This document shows, piece by piece, positions 1 through 8,201 of a DNA stretch of 64,000 nt. Every line of letters begins with the position of its first letter. The first letter of the stretch is position 1. Where the stretch lies: NCBI RefSeq assembly GCF_027594825.1, contig NZ_CP088930.1, forward strand, positions 4,029,019-4,093,018, given 5' to 3'. Position numbers and translations under genes: made by a program. Source of the stretch: Serratia liquefaciens (lineage in GTDB: Bacteria; Pseudomonadota; Gammaproteobacteria; Enterobacterales; Enterobacteriaceae). The notes below the pieces were generated by a model that had not been told where the DNA came from, made no database searches, and saw only the letters and a list, made by a program, of their open reading frames with translations.

Positions 1-714
1 GCCAAAGACCCGAAAACCTCCATTCCCAAGGCCATCAACTCGGTGCCATGGCGTATCCTGGTGTTCTACGTCGGTACGCTGTTTGTCATTATGTCGATCT
101 ATCCGTGGAATCAGGTGGGAACCAACGGCAGTCCGTTCGTGCTGACTTTCCAGCATATGGGCATTACCGTGGCAGCAGGCATCCTTAACTTTGTGGTGAT
201 CACCGCGTCGCTGTCGGCGATTAACAGCGATGTGTTTGGCGTTGGCCGCATGCTGCACGGCATGGCCGAGCAGGGCCATGCGCCGAAGATGTTCAGCAAG
301 GTGTCCAAACGCGGGATCCCGTGGGTCACGGTGGTGGTGATGATGCTGGCGCTGTTGCTGGCGGTGTATCTCAACTACATCATGCCGGAAAACGTGTTCC
401 TGGTGATTGCCTCACTGGCGACCTTCGCCACCGTGTGGGTGTGGATCATGATCTTGTCCTCGCAGATTGCCTTCCGCCGCGGCCTGAGCAAAGAGCAGGT
501 GAAAGGCCTGGCGTTCCCACTGCGCGGCGGGGTGTTTACCTCGGTGGTGGCGATCGTCTTCCTGGTATTTATCATCGGTCTGATTGGTTACTTCCCAACG
601 ACTCGGGTATCGCTGTACGCCGGGCTGGTGTGGGTAGCGGTGCTGCTAGCGGGGTATTACTTCAAGGTCAACCGCCAGAAAAAGCTGGCGATACTGGCAC
701 AGCAACAGGATTGA
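1..714 (+). CDS. proY: Proline-specific permease ProY (C-terminal part)
   Basis: This is the 3' part of an amino acid permease of the APC superfamily; the frame is open from base 1, so the start lies upstream of the window. The 237 visible residues are mostly hydrophobic, with about six membrane segments separated by short charged loops such as the one around GRMLHGMAEQGHAPK, typical of the AAT subfamily. ProY is a cytoplasmic-membrane transporter for proline. The identity rests on recalled similarity and on its position before malZ and acpH, as in E. coli. A strong terminator follows directly. Confidence 0.85.
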   Translation, partial: AKDPKTSIPKAINSVPWRILVFYVGTLFVIMSIYPWNQVGTNGSPFVLTFQHMGITVAAGILNFVVITASLSAINSDVFGVGRMLHGMAEQGHAPKMFSKVSKRGIPWVTVVVMMLALLLAVYLNYIMPENVFLVIASLATFATVWVWIMILSSQIAFRRGLSKEQVKGLAFPLRGGVFTSVVAIVFLVFIIGLIGYFPTTRVSLYAGLVWVAVLLAGYYFKVNRQKKLAILAQQQD

Positions 715-718
715 AGAT

Positions 719-749
719 GAAAACACCGGCCATGAGCCGGTGTTTTTTT
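719..749 (+). terminator. Rho-independent terminator after proY
   Basis: An 11-bp stem (aaaacaccggc / gccggtgtttt) with loop catga is followed by a T run. The stem abuts the stop codon of the convergent small ORF and may stop transcription from both sides. Confidence 0.85.
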
Positions 750-1017
750 AATGCTTTTCCTCAGGTTCGTCGTCACCGGAGGCGCGCGCTTCGATACGCA
801 GGCTGCTGTCGCTCAGCCTTTCCTCTTTCCCCTCTCCGGCGCAGCGCGCCAGCACTTCGCGAATATCCTGCATGCTGCTGCTCAGGGCGCTAAGCGACGG
901 TTGCAGAGTGCGGCTCATGCGGTTTTCATCCAGCGAAGCGCTGTGCAGACAACCGATGAACAACAGCGTGGCCAGCAGGGTAAACAGCCGATGTTTTACC
1001 TGTTTCAGCAATGGCAT
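748..1017 (-). CDS. Small hypothetical protein with N-terminal hydrophobic segment, possible lipoprotein
   Basis: I do not recognise this 89-residue protein. The start chosen is the Met whose sequence opens MPLLKQVKHRLF, because a basic N-terminus followed by a hydrophobic stretch (about residues 11-22) and FIGC at 20-23 looks like a signal or anchor. Cys23 is in a near-lipobox, but Phe at -3 is not ideal, so lipidation is uncertain. The rest is polar and helical, ending in an acidic tail with DDEPEEKH. An AAAGAAGAG stretch lies just upstream, somewhat too close for an ideal Shine-Dalgarno. A longer version starting at 1098 is possible but would add an unlikely N-terminus. Confidence 0.5.
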   Translation of the reverse strand: MPLLKQVKHRLFTLLATLLFIGCLHSASLDENRMSRTLQPSLSALSSSMQDIREVLARCAGEGKEERLSDSSLRIEARASGDDEPEEKH

Positions 1018-1087
1018 CTCTTCTTTCACGTGGCTGGGTGAGCGTATTAACACCGCTTTCGGTGGGCAAGAAAAGAGGCTGGAGATA

Positions 1088-1123
1088 TCTGCTGGCAATT
1101 GGTGGAGAATAATTACCAGCAGA
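1088..1123. repeat. Inverted repeat downstream of ybdG
   Basis: Arms tctgctgg and ccagcaga are extended inward by matching aatt steps around one mismatch. It lies just past the ybdG stop codon and could act as its transcript end, but there is no T tract. Confidence 0.4.
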
Positions 1124-1143
1124 AACAGTTACGTCAGCCTGCG

Positions 1144-2409
1144 TCAGGAAATGTCTGCCGCCTGCCGCAGAGGGCTTAGCATGCTACGCATGTCGTTACC
1201 GGTCGGCGTTTGGTGCACCCGCAAATCGAATTCGTTAATCACCGCCAGGATATGGTCAAAGATATCCGACTGAATACTTTCGTATTCTGCCCATACCGTA
1301 GTGTTGGTGAAGGCGTAAATCTCCAGCGGCAATCCCTCTGGCAGCGGTGCTAACTGGCGCACCATCAGCGTCATATTCTGGTGAATGCCAGGGTGGGCGC
1401 GAAGATAGGCCACCAGGTAAGCGCGCAGCGTACCAAGGTTGGTCAGTCGGCGGCCGTTGAGCGGTGAACTGAGATCTACTCCAGTCTGCTGATTATGCTG
1501 GCTCAGCTCCTGCGTTTTATCGTTCAGGTAGCGTTGCAGCAGCGGGTTACGGTTCAGGCGCTGTTGTTCCTCTTCCGACAAGAAATGCACGCTGGTGGTG
1601 TCGATATTGATACTGCGTTTGATGCGGCGGCCACCGGATTCCGACATGGAGCGCCAGTTTTTGAAGGAGTCGGAGATCAGCGCATAGGTCGGGATGGTGG
1701 TCACGGTATTATCCCAGTTGCGCACTTTCACCGTGGTCAGGCCAATGTCGGTCACCGCGCCGTCGGCGCCGTATTTCGGCATTTCCAGCCAGTCGCCGAT
1801 GCTCAGCATGTCGTTGGCGGAAAGCTGGATGCCGGCCACCAGGCCGAGGATCGGGTCCTTAAATACCAACATCAGCACCGCCGTCATCGCCCCCAGGCCG
1901 CTGAGCAGCAGCAAGGGCGATTTCCCCATCAGCAGTGAAACGATCATGATGCCAATCAGGATCGCCGCCACCAGCTTCAGGCCCTGGAAAATACCGCGCA
2001 GCGGCAGCTGATTGGAGATCGGGCTTTGGCGCAGCATCGCCAGCAGCGTGTCCAACAGGGAAAACAGCGACAGCAGGGTGAAGCCCATGATCCACACCTG
2101 GGCGGCGGTAATGATAATCGCCTGAGTTTCGCTACCGGCGTGCAACCACAGCACCGCCTGCAGATTAATGATCACCCCTTGCAGCAACAGCGCCATACGC
2201 TGGAACAGCTTGTACTGGGTGATAGCCTGCTGCCAGACACGTTGTGACCGTTGGCCACGGCGTTGGATCGCCGCCAGCACCACGCGGTGCAACACCAGGT
2301 GGATCACCACCGAAATCAAGAGGATCAGTCCCAGCACCATCAACAGGGACATCATCCCGCTGAACTCCAGCCCGAACTTCTCCAGCCACAGGGTTATCTG
2401 TTGTTGCAT
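1144..2409 (-). CDS. ybdG: Mechanosensitive channel YbdG (MscM, MscS family)
   Basis: This is an inner-membrane channel of the MscS superfamily, implicated in E. coli in a low-conductance mechanosensitive activity and osmotic response. The 421-residue protein has five or so N-terminal membrane segments. The pore-lining region and MscS beta domain follow, around [19 protein letters not shown] and the conserved [10 protein letters not shown] stretch. A cytoplasmic domain ends the protein. The start at 2409 is supported by AGGAG seven bases upstream; the in-frame codon at 2454 lacks such a site. Length matches E. coli YbdG (415). In E. coli the gene sits elsewhere, so its place between proY and malZ is a rearrangement relative to that genome. 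Confidence 0.9.
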   Translation of the reverse strand: MQQQITLWLEKFGLEFSGMMSLLMVLGLILLISVVIHLVLHRVVLAAIQRRGQRSQRVWQQAITQYKLFQRMALLLQGVIINLQAVLWLHAGSETQAIIITAAQVWIMGFTLLSLFSLLDTLLAMLRQSPISNQLPLRGIFQGLKLVAAILIGIMIVSLLMGKSPLLLLSGLGAMTAVLMLVFKDPILGLVAGIQLSANDMLSIGDWLEMPKYGADGAVTDIGLTTVKVRNWDNTVTTIPTYALISDSFKNWRSMSESGGRRIKRSINIDTTSVHFLSEEEQQRLNRNPLLQRYLNDKTQELSQHNQQTGVDLSSPLNGRRLTNLGTLRAYLVAYLRAHPGIHQNMTLMVRQLAPLPEGLPLEIYAFTNTTVWAEYESIQSDIFDHILAVINEFDLRVHQTPTGNDMRSMLSPLRQAADIS

Positions 2410-2533
2410 TGCCGCTCCTTTAAAAAATGCGCAAAAAATATCCAATACACTCAAAAGACGTTAGCCTAATGGTTACGGGTCATAATGTGCGGCTGTTTAC
2501 CCTTTTTTACATAGGGTTAGCGCTGACTGTTTA

Positions 2534-2556
2534 TCTCCACCCCCCGGCTCCTCCCC
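2534..2556 (-). promoter_or_regulatory. Candidate MalT boxes upstream of malZ
   Basis: Bases 2547-2556 read GGGGAGGAGC on the minus strand, nine of ten matching the MalT box GGGGA(T/G)GAGG. A weaker copy at 2534-2543 (GGGGTGGAGA, eight of ten) lies 13 bp away in the same orientation. malZ belongs to the MalT regulon in E. coli. The spacing to a promoter was not worked out. Confidence 0.5.
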
Positions 2557-2658
2557 GAGTTTACCGGCCAGAGAGGAGGGGGACTGACACTCAACGTGGC
2601 ATTGTTCGTGGCATTGAATAACGTCGTCGATTTCGTTTTGTACAGCTGGAGGAAAGTC

Positions 2659-4482
2659 ATGCTTAACGCCTGGCATCAACCGGTCCCGCCTTTTGTGGTG
2701 AAGAAGGGACAACGCCTGGATATCACGCTGTGGTTACAGGGCAATGAACTGCCTGAACAGGTTTTTTTACGCGCCGAGCCGGACAATGAAGAATGGTTGC
2801 TGATCATGAAGGGGCAGCAGGTTGGCGGGCTGCAGCGATACCAGGCCAGCCTGACCCTGAATGAGGGCGAAGCGACCCGCCGCTACTGCTTCAAGCTGGT
2901 CTGGGCCGACCGCCAGCAATGGTTCGGTCCACAGGGAGAGTCTCTGACGCCGCCGGGGCAACTGACGCAATTTGCCGTCGACGTGCCTGACAGTAGCCCG
3001 CAATGGGTGGCCGACCAGATTTTCTATCAAATCTTTCCCGATCGCTTTGCCAGCAGCGGCGGCGAACATGGCATTCAGAGCGGCAGCTATCGTCATCATG
3101 CCGCCGGCTGCGATGTCGTTCGCTGCGACTGGCAGCAGCCGCTGGAGGACCGACACGCCGCGTCCACCTTCTATGGCGGCGACTTGGACGGCATTAGCCA
3201 AAAATTACCTTACCTGCAGCAGTTGGGCGTGACGGCGCTCTATCTGAACCCGATCTTCACCGCACCCAGTGTGCACAAATACGATACCGAAGACTATTAT
3301 CAGGTCGATCCCTACTTGGGCGGCAACGTTGCTTTGCAACGTTTGCGAGTGAGCACTCACAAGGTGGGGATGAAACTGGTGCTCGACGGGGTGTTTAACC
3401 ATACCGGCGATTCCCACCCGTGGTTTGATCGTCACCAGCAAGGCGACAACGGCGCTTGCCACCATCCGGATTCTCCCTACCGTGGCTGGTTTAATTTCTA
3501 CCCGGATGGCCGTGCGCTTGACTGGAAGGGCAACGCCAGCCTGCCGAAGCTCAACTTTGCCGAACCCCAGGTGGCGGAGGCGATTTATCGCGGTGAGGGC
3601 AGCGTAGTGCGCCATTGGTTACGCCCGCCCTACAGCATTGATGGCTGGCGGCTGGACGTGGTGCATATGCTGGGTGAAAACGGCGGAGCAACCGGCAACC
3701 TGCGGCATCTGGCAGGCATTTATCACGCGGTTAAACAGGAAAATCCGCAGGCCTATGTGCTGGGCGAGCATTTTGGCGATGCGCGGCGCTGGCTGCATGC
3801 CGGCGTTGAAGATGCGGCAATGAACTATATGGGCTTCGCCCTGCCGGTCAGGGGATTCCTCGCCGGGTTGGACGTCGCGCATCACCCGGTGCGGATGTCG
3901 GCGGCGGACTGCGCACAATGGATGGACGGCTACCGGGCCGGCTTGCCGCATGGCCGCCAGTTGATTCAGTTCAATCAACTCGACAGTCATGATACCGCGC
4001 GCTTTCTGACGCTGTTGCAGGGCAACCGGGCGCGGATGCAGATGGCGGCAGTGTGGCTGATGAGCTGGATCGGTGTGCCCTGTTTATATTATGGCGATGA
4101 AATTGGTCTGGATGGCGCCAACGACCCGTTCTGTCGTAGACCCTTCCCGTGGGATGAAAGCCACTGGGATCAGTCCCTGCTGGCGTTGTTCCAGCGTATG
4201 GCGGCACTGCGCAAGCAGAGTCTGGCGTTGCGTCGCGGTGGCTGTCAGGTGCTGCATGCGGTCGGAGAGACCTTGGTGTTCGTGCGTCTCTATCAACAAG
4301 AACAGGTGTTGGTGGCGTTACAGCGTGCCGGCAGCGGTGCAGTGACCTTGCCGCACACGCCGTTGCTGGCCGCAGGCCAATGGCAGCGACTGGAAGGAAA
4401 GGGCGAAATGGAAGAAACGCAGAACGAGGTGTCGCTGCAATTGAGCGAAGAGTCCGTTACCCTGTGGCGACGTCTGGGTTAA
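2659..4482 (+). CDS. malZ: Maltodextrin glucosidase MalZ
   Basis: MalZ is a cytoplasmic glycoside hydrolase family 13 enzyme that removes glucose from the reducing end of short maltodextrins. The 607-residue protein has an N-terminal beta domain, then the (beta/alpha)8 barrel with the family signatures: the VTALYLNPIF strand, DGVFNHTGDSHPW, DGWRLDVVHM with the nucleophile Asp, GEHFGD with the acid Glu, and NQLDSHDTARF. The start at 2659 is set by GGAGG seven bases upstream and by the N-terminus MLNAWH, shared with E. coli MalZ (605 residues). An upstream in-frame GTG at 2596 has no such support. A hairpin follows the stop. Confidence 0.95.
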   Translation: MLNAWHQPVPPFVVKKGQRLDITLWLQGNELPEQVFLRAEPDNEEWLLIMKGQQVGGLQRYQASLTLNEGEATRRYCFKLVWADRQQWFGPQGESLTPPGQLTQFAVDVPDSSPQWVADQIFYQIFPDRFASSGGEHGIQSGSYRHHAAGCDVVRCDWQQPLEDRHAASTFYGGDLDGISQKLPYLQQLGVTALYLNPIFTAPSVHKYDTEDYYQVDPYLGGNVALQRLRVSTHKVGMKLVLDGVFNHTGDSHPWFDRHQQGDNGACHHPDSPYRGWFNFYPDGRALDWKGNASLPKLNFAEPQVAEAIYRGEGSVVRHWLRPPYSIDGWRLDVVHMLGENGGATGNLRHLAGIYHAVKQENPQAYVLGEHFGDARRWLHAGVEDAAMNYMGFALPVRGFLAGLDVAHHPVRMSAADCAQWMDGYRAGLPHGRQLIQFNQLDSHDTARFLTLLQGNRARMQMAAVWLMSWIGVPCLYYGDEIGLDGANDPFCRRPFPWDESHWDQSLLALFQRMAALRKQSLALRRGGCQVLHAVGETLVFVRLYQQEQVLVALQRAGSGAVTLPHTPLLAAGQWQRLEGKGEMEETQNEVSLQLSEESVTLWRRLG

Positions 4483-4489
4483 GACAGAA

Positions 4490-4511
4490 AAGGGCCGGCA
4501 TCCCGGCCCTT
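4490..4511. terminator. Terminator hairpin between convergent malZ and ggt
   Basis: A perfect 9-bp stem aagggccgg / ccggccctt has a 4-base loop. The T tract is short (ttcatt), so it may serve both converging genes without being strong. Confidence 0.7.
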
Positions 4512-4549
4512 CATTCAGTGAGTGGGCGTTCACACGCCTAATGAGCCGA

Positions 4550-6313
4550 TCAATATCCCACGGCAGAACCGGCTGGGCGGCGAACGTCATTGGCACCGTA
4601 CAGGTAGCCTTCGCGCACTTTGCCGGACACTGCCGAATCGTTGCCGGAGTTGGCCGGACTGACGCCTGCGGCACCCGGCAGGCCCACCAGAATCAGCTCG
4701 GCCGCGCCCCATGGCGTTTGCTCGACCATCTTGTAACCCATAGCGGCAAGAATTTTAAGCGTATCGGCAGAAACGCCGCGCTGCTCGTAGTAAACCTCAT
4801 CCGGCAACCACTGATGATGGATGCGTGGCGCATCTACCGCCTCCTGTGGCGCCATGCCGTGGTCAATCACGTTGAGCGCGGTCTGCAGGGTGATGGTGAT
4901 GATGCGGGAACCGCCCGGCGAGCCGAGTACCATAAAGATTTTATTGTCTTTGGTCACCAGCGTCGGGCTCATCGACGATAGTGGGCGCTTACCGGGGGCA
5001 ATGCTGTTGGCGGTACCCTGCACCAGACCATAGAGGTTTTTCTCGCCGACCTTGACGGTGAAGTCATCCATTTCATCGTTGAGGAAGAAGCCGGTGCCCG
5101 GTGCGATCACCACCGCTCCAAAGCGGCCGTTAACGGTATAGGTGGTAGAGACGGCGTTGCCATCATGATCGACAATCGAGTAATGGGTGGTTTCCGGCTT
5201 CTCGTGGGGTTCCATGCCAGGCTGTACGTTTTCCGACGGTGTGGCTTTATCGGCGACGATTTTCTTGCGGATTTCTTCGGCATAGCTCTTGCTGACCAGC
5301 CTGTCGATCGGATTCTTGATGAACTCCGGGTCGCCAAGGTAGGTGTTGCGGTCCATATAAGCGTGACGCATCGCTTCGGTCATGGTGTGGATTGCGGCCG
5401 CCGAATTGAAGCCCATGCTCTTCAGGTCATAACCTTCAACCACGTTAAGGATTTCACACAGCGTCACGCCGCCTGAGCTGGGTGGCGGGGCCGATACAAA
5501 TTTATAGCCGCGATAGCTACAGGTGATCGGCGGAGTTTCGGTCACTTTGTAGTGGGCGAAATCGGCCGCGGTCAGGATGCCGCCGCCTTGTTTGGCCGCT
5601 GCTTCAACCGCCTGAGGAATTTTGCCTTTATAGAAGGCGTCCGTCCCCTCTTTGGCGATAGCGGCCAGGGTGTCGGCCAAATCACTTTGCACCAGGCGAT
5701 CGCCTGGCTGTAGCGAAGAGCCGTCCGGGCGCAGGAAGATTTTGGCGGCCTCCGGGTCTTGTTTAAAGCGCGCCGTGGTCGTATCGAGAATATCGGTGTC
5801 GGCACGGGTCAAGATAAAGCCCTCGCGCGCCAGTTTGATGGCCGGCGCCATGACCTGTTCGCGGCTCAGCTTGCCGTATTTAACGCGCGCAGTTTCCATG
5901 CCCAGTACGGTGCCCGGCACGCCCGCCGCCAGATAGCCATACAGGCTGGCACCTTTCTTCACGTTGCCCTCGGCATCCAGATACATATTGGCATTGGCCG
6001 CCGCCGGCGCGGTTTCACGGAAGTTGATAAAGGTATCGGTGCCGTCGGCCAGGTGCACCGTCATAAAGCCCCCGCCGCCAATGTTGCCGCAGCACGGGTT
6101 GACCACCGCCTGCGCGTAACCCACCGCCACGGCGGCGTCTATGGCATTGCCGCCCAGCTTCAGGATATCGACGCCGACCTGTGAGGCCAGATGCTGCGAT
6201 GTCACCACCATGCCGTTTTTGGCTTCGACCGCCGGATTGGATGCGGCATACAGGCTGCTGCTGACCAGCAGCGCCGCCATGGTCAGCGGCTTGCTCCATT
6301 TCTGTAAAAACAT
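4550..6313 (-). CDS. ggt: Gamma-glutamyltransferase precursor
   Basis: Ggt is a periplasmic N-terminal nucleophile hydrolase that cleaves or transfers the gamma-glutamyl group of glutathione. The 587-residue precursor has a signal peptide of about 23 residues (MFLQKWSKPL.. to SLYA). The conserved GGGGFM and RETAP motifs lie in the future large subunit. The autoprocessing and catalytic Thr is at about 376 in TTHYS, the first residue of the small subunit. A PLSSMSPT motif and the oxyanion GSPGGSRI follow. The start is supported by TAGGA upstream. It lies downstream of the peroxiredoxin gene on the same strand, separated by a strong terminator, so it is probably transcribed on its own. E. coli has ggt elsewhere. 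Confidence 0.95.
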   Translation of the reverse strand: MFLQKWSKPLTMAALLVSSSLYAASNPAVEAKNGMVVTSQHLASQVGVDILKLGGNAIDAAVAVGYAQAVVNPCCGNIGGGGFMTVHLADGTDTFINFRETAPAAANANMYLDAEGNVKKGASLYGYLAAGVPGTVLGMETARVKYGKLSREQVMAPAIKLAREGFILTRADTDILDTTTARFKQDPEAAKIFLRPDGSSLQPGDRLVQSDLADTLAAIAKEGTDAFYKGKIPQAVEAAAKQGGGILTAADFAHYKVTETPPITCSYRGYKFVSAPPPSSGGVTLCEILNVVEGYDLKSMGFNSAAAIHTMTEAMRHAYMDRNTYLGDPEFIKNPIDRLVSKSYAEEIRKKIVADKATPSENVQPGMEPHEKPETTHYSIVDHDGNAVSTTYTVNGRFGAVVIAPGTGFFLNDEMDDFTVKVGEKNLYGLVQGTANSIAPGKRPLSSMSPTLVTKDNKIFMVLGSPGGSRIITITLQTALNVIDHGMAPQEAVDAPRIHHQWLPDEVYYEQRGVSADTLKILAAMGYKMVEQTPWGAAELILVGLPGAAGVSPANSGNDSAVSGKVREGYLYGANDVRRPAGSAVGY

Positions 6314-6495
6314 AGTTATTCCTACCCTGTCAGTTTTCTTATTGTGTTTGGCTTGCCCCCGGTGTCGTGCAAAGAGTGGGCCAGCGTTATTGATACTAGC
6401 TGCAGATAAGGGATTGTGCGGAAAACGGCCAGGGAAATGTGAGCGGAAACAAGGAAATGAAGCACGCAAAGCGGGCAGTATGCCCTGATTCGGCG

Positions 6496-6523
6496 CAAAA
6501 AAAACCGGCCACGGGGGCCGGTT
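6496..6523 (-). terminator. Rho-independent terminator of the peroxiredoxin gene
   Basis: On the minus strand an 8-bp stem aaccggcc / ggccggtt is followed by an eight-base T run, just past the gene's stop. Confidence 0.85.
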
Positions 6524-6543
6524 GATACGCTGACAGGCTGAAA

Positions 6544-7146
6544 TTACAGCTTGGAAGCGTTTTCGGACAGGTATTTAGCCACGCCGTCCGGAGAAGCGCC
6601 CATACCTGCTTTGCCTTTTTCCCACTGAGCCGGGCACACTTCGCCGTGCTGCTCGTGGAATTGCAATGCGTCAACGGTACGGATCATTTCGTCGATGTTA
6701 CGGCCGATTGGCAGATCGTTAACAACCTGAGCGCGAACTACGCCATCTTTGTCGATCAGGAAAGAACCACGCAGGGCAACGCCTGCTTCTGGGTGCTCGA
6801 TGCCGTAAGCTTTCTGAATTTCACGCTTAATGTCAGCAACCATTGCGTATTTCACTTCCCCGATGCCGCCATTCTCGACTGGGGTTTTACGCCATGCGTT
6901 GTGGACAAATTCTGAGTCGAATGAAACGCCAACCACTTCAACGCCACGCTTCTGGAACTCTTCATAGCGGTGATCGAAAGCGATCAGCTCAGAAGGACAT
7001 ACGAAGGTGAAGTCCATCGGCCAGAAGAACAGGACGGCCGGTTTGCCGTTCAGGTGCTTCTTGAAGTTGAAGTTTTCAACGATTTCGCCATTGCCGAGTA
7101 CGGCAGCTGCGGTGAAGTCAGGGGCTTGACGAGTTACCAGGACCAT
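6544..7146 (-). CDS. Typical 2-Cys peroxiredoxin (AhpC/TSA family)
   Basis: This is a thiol peroxidase that reduces hydrogen peroxide and organic hydroperoxides. The 200-residue protein carries the peroxidatic Cys at 50 in FTFVCPSE and the resolving Cys at 171 in GEVCPAQW, which defines the typical 2-Cys class. The C-terminal extension with a tail of the YF type is replaced by KYLSENASKL. It resembles the eukaryote-like Prx1 group more than E. coli AhpC (187 residues), and no ahpF lies next to it, so its electron donor is probably thioredoxin (inference). The start at 7146 has AGGAG seven bases upstream. The promoter carries an OxyR-like site. Confidence 0.93.
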   Translation of the reverse strand: MVLVTRQAPDFTAAAVLGNGEIVENFNFKKHLNGKPAVLFFWPMDFTFVCPSELIAFDHRYEEFQKRGVEVVGVSFDSEFVHNAWRKTPVENGGIGEVKYAMVADIKREIQKAYGIEHPEAGVALRGSFLIDKDGVVRAQVVNDLPIGRNIDEMIRTVDALQFHEQHGEVCPAQWEKGKAGMGASPDGVAKYLSENASKL

Positions 7147-7194
7147 AATTACTCCTGTAATAGGTGTTAAGGGGTTGATGTAAAAACAAGGGCC

Positions 7195-7223
7195 AGTATA
7201 GGGGCCACGACTGGGTGAATAAA
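7195..7223 (-). promoter_or_regulatory. Promoter of the peroxiredoxin gene
   Basis: Minus strand: -10 TATACT at 7195-7200 and weak -35 TTTATT at 7218-7223, separated by exactly 17 bp. A poor -35 directly next to an activator site is usual for OxyR-activated promoters. Confidence 0.6.
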
Positions 7224-7260
7224 GGGTAAAAGACCAATCGATGAGATAGCTTTTACCTAT
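7224..7260 (-). promoter_or_regulatory. OxyR-type binding site
   Basis: Bases 7246-7260 read ATAGCTTTTACCTAT, a complete match to the OxyR half-site ATAGntnnnanCTAT. At the required 7-bp spacing, bases 7224-7238 form a weaker second half that keeps a, C, A and T of the consensus. The 37-bp site ends exactly where the -35 element begins. Confidence 0.7.
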
Positions 7261-7375
7261 CAAAGTCGTTGATTAAATTTAGCGAGCTTTAAAAATAACC
7301 TTTTCCCGTAAAAGGGCAAGGCTTAAAAAGCAATTTCTTGTAAAGCGTCGCATTTTCAATGGGTTTGGTTTGACC

Positions 7376-7957
7376 TTACAGCTTTTTCTCTTTTGCCTGC
7401 TGCATCATCTGTGGGTAAAACTGCCAGAACTGTGTTTCAAGCTGATGATAATTGCGCTCTACGTCGGCGAAAGAGCCCGCCAGCGCCGCCAGACGCGGAC
7501 GACGGCTGGCCATGCCCGCCAGCACGTTGCCGATAAACGGCAGCTCGGCGTAGCGCTCCAGCCAGCGTTCCGGCCATAAATAGCCATTCAAATTCTGAAA
7601 GCGCACCGGCGTCAGCGGCAAATGCGGCACGATCTGGCCGCGGGCTTGCTGGGTGAAGCCGTGCAGGCTGAGGGACGGTTCCAGTTGCTGCCAGTGGCGA
7701 GCCAGAAAGTGATCCCACACCACGTCGAGCGTGATTGGCGCTACGCGCCGGTATTCTGCGGAGAAATAGTCGCGGCAGGCTTTGACCTGCGGCAGGCTGT
7801 CGGTCAAGACATCGACGCGGCGGTGCATCATAATGCCGGCCACCACCTCGGGATCGTACTCGCCTGCGGGGTTGCCGCGCACGAAGTCGGCCAACAGATT
7901 ACCCAGTAAAGAGCTTTCCGCAAGCTGGGCCAAATGGAGATGAGCGAGAAAATTCAT
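7376..7957 (-). CDS. acpH: Acyl carrier protein phosphodiesterase AcpH
   Basis: AcpH hydrolyses the 4'-phosphopantetheine arm from holo-ACP in the cytoplasm. The 193-residue protein starts [11 protein letters not shown], the same as E. coli AcpH, and carries the HD-domain-like residues of the family: H and D in [17 protein letters not shown] and [10 protein letters not shown], plus DVVWDHFL. The ATG at 7957 has no Shine-Dalgarno of its own. Instead a perfect AGGAGG serves an 8-codon ORF whose stop overlaps this start, so translation is probably coupled. A TTG at 7984 in frame could also use that site and would give 202 residues. Confidence 0.92.
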   Translation of the reverse strand: MNFLAHLHLAQLAESSLLGNLLADFVRGNPAGEYDPEVVAGIMMHRRVDVLTDSLPQVKACRDYFSAEYRRVAPITLDVVWDHFLARHWQQLEPSLSLHGFTQQARGQIVPHLPLTPVRFQNLNGYLWPERWLERYAELPFIGNVLAGMASRRPRLAALAGSFADVERNYHQLETQFWQFYPQMMQQAKEKKL

Positions 7958-7980
7958 CCGGCAACTATACCTGAAGTCAT
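7954..7980 (-). CDS. Putative 8-residue leader peptide coupled to acpH
   Basis: A mini-ORF encoding MTSGIVAG starts 6 bases after a perfect AGGAGG (7987-7992). Its TGA overlaps the acpH ATG as ATGA. The layout fits translational coupling or a regulatory leader, but the peptide has no recognisable pause motif and translation is not proven. The same site could instead start acpH from an in-frame TTG at 7984. Confidence 0.4.
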   Translation of the reverse strand: MTSGIVAG

Positions 7981-8052
7981 GCAAATCCTCCTTATTTCTT
8001 GCCGCTGACCGCCCACAGCTTTAGACTAGGCCGCCTGTTTTTTATGACCAAC

Positions 8053-8180
8053 ATACCCGTCGCCTTTCAAGCCGCAGTGTTGTTGGCTGCACTTGCCCAC
8101 TCCGGTCACTTACTCAAGTAAGCTCCCGGAGATGGGCAAGCTGGCCGCCTAACTGCAACTTGAAATTCATAGGGTATATA
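8053..8180. repeat. ERIC (IRU) element
   Basis: The stretch opens ATACCCGTC and closes GGGTATAT, about 127 bp. It contains the ERIC central segment as GTCACTTACTCAAGTAAGCTC, flanked by GTTGGCTGC and by GGCCGCC and TGCAACTTGAA, which pair back as an imperfect palindrome. This is the length and order of the enterobacterial repetitive intergenic consensus. It lies in the divergent acpH/queA spacer, and its right end, TATATACAATT, may lie within the queA promoter region. Confidence 0.9.
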
Positions 8181-8201
8181 CAATTGAAGAAGTGAATACC
8201 C

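Noticed and set aside
4490..4511. Further copy of the yajR-flanking hairpins at the malZ-ggt junction
   Set aside because: The stem aagggccgg resembles them, but the loop and flanks differ and there is no core repeat. It is an ordinary terminator.
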